From Anaspis maculata (lineage: Eukaryota > Arthropoda > Insecta > Coleoptera > Scraptiidae), in the NCBI GenBank assembly GCA_949128115.1, contig OX421966.1, positions 67,949,416 through 68,013,415 of the forward strand: DNA of 64,000 nucleotides. The letters run 5' to 3'. A program made the translations under genes and the position numbers. Shown here piece by piece: positions 55,463-64,000 of the stretch; the stretch's first letter is position 1, and the number at the start of each line of letters is the position of its first letter. The notes below the pieces were generated by a model, which was not told where the DNA came from, did not search any database, and saw only the letters and a program-made list of their open reading frames with translations.

Positions 55463-57391
55463 TGTGGCAGAACGGCTTAGAATTATAAAATAAAGGGGAA
55501 TGAAATATTTAGGAATAAAATTAGCATTGCGGGCGATATCGCGAAATGAAAAAAATAGGAGAAGGAATGCGAAATATATCGATTTTTGCCGGCCAGCATC
55601 GGAGTGACACCGGATGCAAGAAAGATGCAGGCATCGACGTTGGTAGGCCAGAGGGTTGTGACGGGAGACGGGGTGTGGGAAAATAACATAGGTCCAAGAA
55701 CAGTGACGAAGAGAGGAGATTCGGGTGGTAAGAGTCGAGCACACCGGGTGTATTTTGCTGGAAGAAAACTAATATTTTTCAAGAAGAATAAATTAAGAAA
55801 AGTGCTAAAACACTGTGATAGATTTGTAGTACATCAGTGATGTGAAAGGAAAACATTAAGGCAAGTCTGATTTCTATTGTAATCGAATGCGAATGGTTTA
55901 AATGAGGTTGAAGTAATTGTTTTGGTTTAAAAAAATGATAGTAGGTTTTGTTTGATCTTTTGAACAGCCATGATAAGCGTCAAGCCAATTTGAATTCTTT
56001 GTAATTGCTCTGAGCTTTTAAAATGCGGCCCCTTGTTTTCAGATAACTACCTTCCAGATGCAAGAAAAAGGGTGAAACCTCAGCAACCCTTTTAAGAGAT
56101 TTGGCTTCCGACAGAGCATGATTTTGTAGACTCTATTAGCTGAGACAAGCACTAGCAGTATTTATGCAAATCAAACCTGGGCAAAATCTCGATTACGCGT
56201 TATCTTCCCCCATAGAATAAGATATTTAACCCTTTCGCGCGACAAAGAATTTAAAGGCATGAGGCCGAGTTTCCAAAGAGAAACCCCTTGAGTAATGCTA
56301 AGAAAATTCAGTGTCGTTTCGAAACACTTCAAGATAAGAAATGAACGAGACATAAAATCAAATTTGCAGGCTAATTAATTAGAGGCTCATTGCGATGACT
56401 TGTACTCCATATTGTAAATTTGTGTAATGGTATTGAACCTGCATGAAACCGAGCTGCTGGATAAGTCTTCAAATTATGAACTATAGCACCAGCTGGATAT
56501 AAAATCTATGGAATGTCAACACTCAAATTTTATGTAAATTATTTGATCAATAATTAAAATAATGGCTATAAATTCGAAAGATCCAGACAAAACTCGGTGA
56601 ACAACAATCTCTCTCTAAGTACAATTAAATAGTAAAGATTTCTTTTCGTACCAGGGTGAATGGGAGAAAGGGGTGAAAGGGTTGAAACAAAAATTGGAAA
56701 AAGGATAAATGAATTAGGCAGGGAATTAAACTCAAGTATACTAGGAAATGGCTTCACCCATAATTCTGAAAATTAGGAAGAATGAGAACGGAATTAATTT
56801 GCTAGGGTTGAACAAATTCGTCGTAGGATTGCACACGGAATTAGGATGTACTTTTCTTTCAGAAACCGAATGTAAACTGAATAAAATAATTCCGAACGCT
56901 AGCTGAATGTCAGCACGTCAGGAAATTATAAAATGAATAATTAAGGTGAATTTAATTAAGTTGGCGATGATTGATTATTTGTAATAAAATTGAGGTGTGG
57001 TTAAATGACTTTGTTTACTTTCCAATATTTATTCAATTCATTCCCTTTAAAAAAGAACGTGAGGTTACTACTAGAGGAGGCTAGAGGTATTAATTAGTAC
57101 GACGTGAAGCTGAGGTAGGTGTAATTGATTCAAATAACTCAGGTAAAGGTAAAATAAAATCTACGGCACAACGAAATACGACTAAGGGTAATTAGACGCA
57201 TCACAGCTTGATTAATTTAACGTAGGGAAGGGAAGGGATATCACAAAATTGGGGCCGGTGACGAGGTTTATTACAAAATGTTACCGTGAGGTTGGGATGT
57301 TACAAAGTAGTTGTCGTGACTCAGAATTTTACAGTAGGTGCCATGACTTTAGGATAATTTACAGTTGGTGTCCAATGACCGGGATGTTACA
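55463..57391 (+). mobile_element. 3' LTR of the non-autonomous LTR element (1,929 bp)
   Basis: It is indistinguishable from the 5' LTR in the stretches compared and is followed by GTAC (57392-57395), completing the 4-bp target duplication. The element therefore spans 51111-57391 and is very young. Confidence 0.95.
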
Positions 57392-57480
57392 GTACCAACC
57401 AAACTATTTAATGGAACTTTGAAATAAACTGGCGAGAAATGAGCTGCTTTGTATAAGCATGAGCAAGCTTCTCAAGCTTT

Positions 57481-59234
57481 TAGGAATGGTTCAACCGAGG
57501 GTTCAACAGATGTTTTCTCAAAACAGACTTTCGTTTAGATCGGTACGAACAATTATTGCACTGGAACCAATTTATTTCCTCATCCGTAGCATGTTTATGC
57601 ATGTGGTGGCTTTTCAAATGTGACTTTAGTTTAGCTCGGTACGAACAATGGTTGCACTGGAACCAATTGATTACTTCGTTCTCAGCATGTTTACTGATCA
57701 TGTGTCTTTCCAAATTCAACTTCAGTTTAGCTCGGTAAGAACAATGGTTGCACTGAAGCCAGTTCATTTCTTCATGCGTAGCATGTTCGAACATGTGCAT
57801 TCTCAAATATGACTTTCGCCTAGCTCGGTACGAACAATGATTGCACTGGAACAAGTTTACTTCTCCATCCGTCACATGTTTCAACATATTGTGGTTCATC
57901 AAACTTGACTTCAATTTAGTTCGGTACGAACAATGACTGCACTGGAACCAATTATTGATATCCTCATTCGTAGCATGTTTAGAGATGTGGTGCCTTTTCA
58001 AATGTGACTTGAGTTTAGCTCGGTAAGAACAATGGTTGCACTGGAACAAGTTTATTTCTCTATCCGTCACATGTTCCAACATATCGTGGTATATGTCAAA
58101 CTTGACTTCAATTTAGTTCGGTACGAACAATGACTGCACTGGAACCAATAATTTCCTCATTCGTAGCATGTTTAGAGATGTGGTGCCTTTTCAAATGTGA
58201 CTTGAGTTTAGTTCGGTAAGAACAATGGTTGCACTGGAACCAGTTGATTTCTTCGTTCTCAGCATGTTTGAACATGTGCATTTTCAAAGATGGCTTTCGC
58301 CTAGCTCGGTACGAACAATGATTGCACTGGAACCAGTTCACTTCTCCATCCGTAACATGTTTGAACATGTGGTATTTCAAACTTGACTTCGTTTTAGTTC
58401 GGTACGAACAATGGTTGCATTGGAACCACTGAATTTCTTCATCCGTAGCATGTTTCAGCATAATGTGCTTTTTCAAATGTGACTTCAGTTTGGCTCGGTA
58501 CGAACAATGGTTGCACTGGAACCAGTGAATTTCTTCATCCGTAGCATGTTTTAACATGTTGTGCTTTTTCAAATATGACTTCAGTTTAGCTCGGTACGAA
58601 CAATGGTTGCACTGGAACCAGTTGATTTCTTCGTTCTCAGCATGTTTACCTAATTATCATGTGTCTCCTCAAATCCGACTTCAGTTTAGCTCCGTGAGAA
58701 CAATGGTTGCACTGAAGCCCGTCGATTACTTTATTTGAATCATGCGTCAACACGTTCGATTCCATTACTGACGTTGCTCCAACATCTTCGATTGATCTTG
58801 CAGAAGCCCTATTCAATTCTGGCGATTGCATGTCTTCGACCTCTTCTCCGGTTCTTCGTGGCTGCCCTGTCATTGGCTTTGCACATAAAACGTCATGTTT
58901 TACAAGAAACAAACTTGAATCCGATTCGAATCTGCAGTACTCACACGGATATTTTTCAATTTCTTCGCAAAACGTCCTATTTTCTGTCACCCGCAAGTTA
59001 TGTATTTGTTTGCAATGTTCGTACAATTCGAACTGATAGTAGCTCTTGTAGTCGCAGCACTCGTCGCAGCAGATGCATGGGAACTGTTCCGGTTCGACGA
59101 TGGCATGGTACAGTTCGGCTGCATAAACATTTTTGTGATTTCTCTGGACGTGGTGGCTGAGCTGGAAGGCGGTATCGGTCCGATGCGAACATTTTGAACA
59201 GTTGTACGTGTCAACGATTTCGGGTAGATCTAAC
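57481..59234 (-). pseudogene. C2H2 zinc-finger gene exon, frame broken
   Basis: The last exon of a multi-finger protein, probably DNA binding and nuclear. A splice acceptor (TATTTTAG) precedes 59234. The frame has three atypical fingers (YNCSKCSHRTDTAFQLSHH; CICCDECC with HCKQIH; YPCEYCRFESD), then about 13 near-identical fingers of pattern WFQCNHCSYRAKLKS with linker KHATDEEIN. Frame breaks occur near 58650 (4 extra bases), 58150 (4 missing) and 58095 (2 extra). The open parts are 58646-59234, 58108-58645 and 57480-58094. Fingers 9-10 and 11-12 are near-identical duplicates. It ends at a TAG-region stop near 57480; the LTR element begins 90 bp beyond. Upstream exons are not in view. It could be a decayed gene or suffer assembly indels. 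Confidence 0.8.
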
Positions 59235-59640
59235 CTAAAATAGCACAGAGAAATGGAACTTGGCGGAAGTTATTCAAGACATTTTACTAGCTGCTTACAT
59301 TTCGTGATGATGAAATGGTGATACATTAATCCGGAAGCGGTTTCTGGGAGCGATAATTATGACTTTTATGGTAGCAAGAGAGAAGATGAAGCCATGACTT
59401 GGCATAGAACAAGAGCACGTTTCAAGTCATCGGTATCGATCTTTGTGAATCGTGTTGTTGAATCATTCCCTCATTTCTGCTTCCTCATCAGTTATAGCCT
59501 ATTGTGATAGTGGTGGAAACTTGGGTGGCTGTATTTACCGCGTCAGAAAGGACCAAATTGAAGTTTGATCTGTTCAGATAATCAAGCTCAAGATAAGTGA
59601 GCAATCAAGTGTGAGCGCGCCATCTGGTCAATAATAGCAG
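59235..59640. other. Non-coding, probably intron upstream of the zinc-finger exon
   Basis: It lies immediately upstream (minus strand) of the splice acceptor. No coding segment or repeat was recognised. Confidence 0.4.
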
Positions 59641-59649
59641 TAATTCACT

Positions 59650-60516
59650 GGTAAGATCACTGTAGAGTGGATGACGGAATTAATTACTAGCTGTCAAATA
59701 CCTGGGCTTGATAATGGACAGACATCTCCGTTGGAACCACCACGCGGACATCGTTGCCAGAAAAGTTCGATGCATGTTGGGAAGCCTATACAGAGACATC
59801 TGCACCGAAAACCAGATGGGAAGACTCTATAATGCACTGGTACAATCGCACTTGAGATATGAAATAATAGCGTGGGGTGGAGTAACCAACAACCATTTGA
59901 TCAGGCTACAAAAACATTCAAAAATGGATCATAAAAATCGAATACAACAAGAGTCGCTTCTACCCTACCACGTCCTTATTTAGTGAAACCGAAACATACG
60001 ACATCAGACAACTATTTTTTGAAACGATCGCGATTCGACTTCATGCGGGAAAGGAAAGGATCGAAAGGATAACTCATGGACATGACACCAGGCACAGAGA
60101 ACTAATGTTGTGCACTGTAGAGCTGATAAAACAATTGGTCAGTGTTCCTACGTTTACGTTGTCCCATTCGTTTACAGTCGAATTGCACACATCCTGGCTA
60201 TGACACGTTCGAGACCCTCGTTTAGGAAAGCCCTAAAGACTCTTATGACTGAGGGAATGGGCAGAGAAGAGGTTCACCAGATCATCGACCGGAAGAGTTT
60301 TTGAAGTATGAGTGTACAGTGATGTAATTTAAGCTTTTTATTGTTATTATTATCAATTAGGTACTACGTTATTTCCCCACGAACGAGCTAGTCTCCTGTG
60401 GGTATATTTGTGTTCATTGTGTTTTTGTATAGATACTTACAGTTATCTTATGCGGTGTCGCATTTTTGTACATTTGTGTATCTTAACGTTCAATAAAACT
60501 TCTATTATTATTATTA
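59650..60516 (+). pseudogene. 5'-truncated Jockey/CR1-type non-LTR retrotransposon fragment
   Basis: C-terminal end of a reverse transcriptase ORF: VKYLGLIMDRHLRWNHH, ALVQSHLRYEIIAWGG and, after a frameshift near 59910, IKIEYNKSRFYPTTSLF and IRLHAGKERIERI. A second shift near 60115 leads to YVVPFVYSRIAHIL and GREEVHQIIDRKSF with a stop at 60302. A 3' UTR follows with AATAAA (60491) and an (ATT)n tail, typical of such elements. It faces the polymerase gene and its tail joins that gene's coding sequence at 60517. Confidence 0.85.
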
Positions 60517-62411
60517 TTACTTGCCTTTCCTTTCCTAGAGACAAGCTCAAAGTCTTCATCGTTTGGGAATGCCGCTCTTGTAAATTTCATGTCTTGTTTA
60601 TCGAGATCCTCTGCTAACTCCTCAAGACTCGCTTGCATAAATTTGACTGAATCGAGAAATCGGACGGAGACTTTCCCAACTTTCTTACTCAGTGAGAGAT
60701 ACCTCTCACTGTTTATGGGGATAACACGGATTTCACCATCACCCTCCGCCAAATGCGGAACAATGAATTGAAAGTCGTAATTAGCCCTGTTATGTAAGAA
60801 GACTGGGATAAATCTTTGATTTCTGTAATTCAAGTTGCAGACCTAAAATTTAAAAACATATATTTAGAAATGGATCAATATACATTTGGAAATTAACTTA
60901 CATTATAAGCAAATCCACGAAATTTCCCTGTTAGGTGGCAGTGGTCTCGAACAATTTTGTATTTTGTGAGATCGAATGGTTTGCCGCAAATATGACACTT
61001 TTTGCAGTTGTCATATTGCGTGTTGGCAAAGATCATGGGTGTGTTTAACCCCAACACCTCTTCTACAGTTTCGGAAAGTTGTTCCAATTGATGTAAAAAT
61101 TGTTGCACGCAATCTTCTCCTTTGAACATGTGGAAGCTGTTGTAGCCGCTGTCAAACTGACATACCACTTGCATGGCTACGGCATATGGAACATGTTTTT
61201 GGTAATCCACTGAATAGGATCCCATTTGCCCCTCTGGCTGGGATGGATCCAACGGTACCAAAAAACTCTCCATATCCGCAAAAACCACGAAGGAAACGTC
61301 TTCTTTCTTGTCGAAAGCCTTGAATTTCAAAATGTTGTGTTCTTCATCAGGTAATTTTAGGTGGACGGTATCGAAATTGCGGCACAGCTTCTCATGTTCA
61401 ATCAAGAGTCTTTCTCCGTGAAAGTATGCAAGACATCGGTCACAAATGAATTTCTGGTGATCATTCTTATTTAGTTGGGAAGAACATAACCTTGACAAAT
61501 TTTTGATTAAGCAATAGTGTGATGTCTCGTCATTCTTCAAAAGGAGAAGATTGACGTGCAACTTTTGTTTGTTTTGGGTAAAGTATAGTGGTCCAATAAT
61601 TTTGTTCCCTTCTACTCCGTAAACGTTGACAGATATGTTGGGGTTTTGGCGCTCAAATTTCCCCACGACTGATACGTCGAGGGGAACTCTAAGCCTTCCA
61701 GGTTGAGGTCGGTGAAGGGATCCTGGTAGTTGGATACCCTCTGAGGATCACGGTTGACAGGATAAAGCCCGGCCAACACGGAATATGCAAAGCAAAAGTC
61801 ATCGCCATGTTGTACATTGATGACTGCCTTCTTGTTTTGGATCCATTTTGGAAGGGGCATGTATGATCCCCCTTTATTGCATCATTTTTTGCGATGTTGA
61901 TCTTAGAACAGAAAATTGAATAATGAACTTCAAAGGTGCATTCTACTAACTTGCAACTGGGAGATCTCGTACAGGGCTTTTCCCGATTCCCTTAGTGAGA
62001 ATTCCTCCACTTTGGTAAGCAGCATATCTCTTTGTTGTTGCAAAGAGTCATCCAAATTTGTTGCTGTAAACATCTTATATGAAACATGCGCTTGAAATAT
62101 ACAATGACAAACTTACCCGTTGTTATCAGGGTCATCTTTAAAATGAAGAAAAATTCGTGTAACTTTTCCTCCAACCCCTTTTTTATTTCAAACAGGCATT
62201 TCAACTCGCTGTTTGTTTTGAGTTGTCCGTGGTCTTGAAGTTTTTCAGTCAGTTTCAATTTCACAGCTTCCTCACAGGCTAGGAGGAAGCTGCTGATACT
62301 TTTAAACCCAGTGTTGGCGATTCTTCCAACACTGAGTCGGTTGCGCAATGCGCTGGCAACATCTTCCCAGCACACCACATTTTGTTCCACTGCACTATGT
62401 TGTCTTTTCAT
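60517..62411 (-). pseudogene. Viral/Polinton-type family B DNA polymerase, N-terminal half
   Basis: Protein-primed type DNA polymerase related to those of Polinton/Maverick elements and similar arthropod viruses. Four exons: 62411-62117 (MKRQHSAVEQ), 62063-61951, 61902-60902 and 60842-60517, with GT-AG introns of 53, 48 and 59 nt. It contains MPLPKWIQNKKAVINVQ, a zinc motif (HYCLIKNLSRL, then FICDRCLAYFHGERLLIEHE), an exonuclease-like strand FVVFADMESF, an HNH/endonuclease VII-like motif CHICGKPFD with VRDHCHLTGKFRG, and FIPVFLHNRANYDFQFI with FLDSVKFMQASLEEL. Two one-base deficits, each in a run of G (C runs 61869-61873 and 61661-61664), break the frame. Coding stops at 60517 at the retroposon tail, so the polymerase palm is absent. 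Whether it is a host-resident relic or a piece of a larger element is not visible. Confidence 0.8.
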
Positions 62412-64000
62412 ATTTTCAATGTTGTTGACATAAGCACTAGTGAAAATAGACTAATTTTGGAATTATCGCGCTCCTCCTTTTATAGCAACGATTTCAAGGT
62501 CACGTGATTATTTTTTTTGTTCTAGACTTTTCGACGTAAACATCTCTTGCTTCATATTTTTGAAACCAAATATTTTTAAATCGAGAGACGTTAAAAACAA
62601 TTTCCAAGAATTAACACTCTTTGAAACATGATATCTTGTAAACAACTTTAAATTATTGTCGCAGTGATTTATTATTATTACTATTCAAGCAAACAAGATC
62701 GCTTTACATTTCTAGATTTTTCGATGTGAATGCATCATATCTTGCAACATTCTACACATAACATAATGAGTCATGAACAAGTTTGTAATAAAAATCATTA
62801 TTGCGTCATTTCCTCATCTTCATTCCTGATAGTCACTATTCGAGAATATTTAAGTTCTTTTTTCAATGGGGCTGTATAGGCAAAACAAATTGTAGAGGGC
62901 GACGTGTACTATGCACCCATATTTGACATTCTATAAAATGATGGCAATGTCACATTATGTCACATTTGAAGTTGACGGTTTGAATTAAAAAAGTTGCTGA
63001 GTCGAAAAAGCGCTCCGCTTCGAAGGAGCGGAAAAAGAATTGACGCCAAAGTAGAGAACAGAAGGTTAGGTCTCTGAAGAAACAAATAATAACATCAATA
63101 ACCTATTGTGGCGCTGCTACTTGGGGGTGAGCGAGTTCTCTCCTTGACTATGTCGGGGTAGGTAGATACCTAATGATCTGGGGTCCCATATTTTCTAGCA
63201 GAGAGTAGCAGAGTAAAGAAAATGAAACGATGATGAGGCAGGTAGGATACGATAGAATGAAACTTTCCATAGTTAGGGATTCCAAAGTACCTACCTACTT
63301 CTATACAATCACAAATTTCGGTGATTGCTCAATAGTTGTTGGAGAAGGCGAATCAGTATGAGACAATTGTATGAGGTTTAGCATCAGCACTCTTTGGACC
63401 GAAACGTAAGTAATGGGCAGCCTGTGGGGGCTTAGCATCAGAACGTTATGCCAAGTCTGGGGCACTTGGAGGTAGGTAGGCTGTTACCGGCACGTCCAGG
63501 CTACAGGGATCTGGTAGAGGATAGTCAGTACCTTGGGCCGTGTATGGGGTTGGCCTGTGAGGGCTTGGCACCGCACGTTCAGCCCGAATCAGAAGGCAGG
63601 CGAATGAATCGTGTAGCTGTATCGGACAGTATCTGACAACCATTTTGACTTTTCGAGGGATGAGATGTTGACGGTAGTCATTGACAGCAATGGGCGAGTT
63701 CAGCAAGTTCCATGGTGGAACCCGCAGATCTAGTAACCAAATATAAGCTGCTGGACGGCTTGTTCGATCCACTATCTGATCCACCGCTACCATAAACCAA
63801 CTGTGGTAGAAAAAATGGCGATTTGGTAGCTGTGACCGTTCGAGAGGCGCATGCGGCATCTACCAATGGCACCCACCATAGGACCTGCTGAACGCGCCCA
63901 ATGTCATTATGGTGACAGCGGTGCATAGTACAATGCGCCATTAATTCAGGCTTTTGCCGCTATACAGCTTCATTGCGGTTCGCTAAACAACGTTGGTTTA
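62412..64000. other. Non-coding region to the window edge
   Basis: The part nearest 62411 may hold the promoter of the polymerase gene (A/T-rich, no clear signals). A short hairpin CGCTCC-GCTTCGAA-GGAGCG lies near 63012-63031. From 63370 to 63610 short phrases such as GGCTTAGCATCAGAACGTT recur. A 137-codon minus ORF (63446-63859) shows no family motif. Confidence 0.4.

Noticed and set aside
55442..57391. ORFs repeated between 51 and 57 kb as a duplicated gene family
   Set aside because: They lie inside the two identical LTRs and have no family motif.
63446..63859. 137-codon minus-strand ORF
   Set aside because: No recognisable family, and its opposite strand is partly open too; kept only as a note.
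1..64000. CRISPR arrays or prokaryotic operons
   Set aside because: Tandem arrays have diverged units without unique spacers of constant length; the context is eukaryotic.

Overview
The window is eukaryotic nuclear DNA, almost certainly from an arthropod and probably an insect. I would guess a hemipteran, but the sequence does not prove that. The evidence is very short GT-AG introns (48, 53 and 59 nt), an R1-clade retroposon, Ty3/gypsy elements, hAT, PIF/Harbinger and Tc1/mariner debris, and large satellite-like arrays. I see no prokaryotic gene organisation, rRNA, convincing tRNA or CRISPR. Most open frames belong to mobile elements. The only candidates for other genes are a C2H2 zinc-finger gene (57.5-59.2 kb) and a viral/Polinton-type DNA polymerase gene fragment (60.5-62.4 kb), both on the minus strand and both broken.

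Layout: 0-2.35 kb is a degenerate minisatellite. 2.35-10.0 kb is mixed non-coding DNA with a Tc1-type transposase relic. A 1.15-kb hAT-type element (10,043-11,190, 8-bp target duplication) follows. From 11.3 to 24.4 kb lies one composite locus. A satellite built from 10-bp steps of alternating GAA and TTC (a heat-shock-element pattern) is split by a minus-strand Ty3/gypsy element (12,367-23,257; 4-bp duplication ATGT; two 1.4-kb LTRs differing at about eight sites; gag, PR-RT-RNaseH and integrase). The gypsy left LTR carries a 2.06-kb transposon, which carries a PIF/Harbinger element, which carries a small MITE.

Next come a hAT-like MITE with GGTAATATTACC motifs (24,903-25,418) and an R1-clade non-LTR retrotransposon (about 26.1-31.2 kb). 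Its ORF2 is open over 1,021 codons but lacks the catalytic YADD. 31.6-34.5 kb holds no recognised gene. 35.4-43.1 kb is a degenerate higher-order tandem array split by a 1,988-bp hAT-type element.

44.3-50.2 kb is a decayed plus-strand gypsy relic interrupted by two elements. One is a fold-back MITE. The other is a 2,305-bp Foldback-like element whose inverted ends are made of about 16-bp tandem repeats and which is flanked by a 9-bp duplication. 51,111-57,391 is a very young non-autonomous LTR element (1,929-bp LTRs, TSD GTAC) encoding only a short Gag-like protein. It sits about 90 bp beyond the stop of the zinc-finger gene. A 5'-truncated non-LTR fragment (59.65-60.5 kb) abuts and truncates the polymerase gene. 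The last 1.6 kb is non-coding.

The elements do not form a pathway. The window reads as a record of successive insertions. Most boundaries are supported by target-site duplications or inverted repeats read directly. Family assignments rest on motif recognition without database searches.
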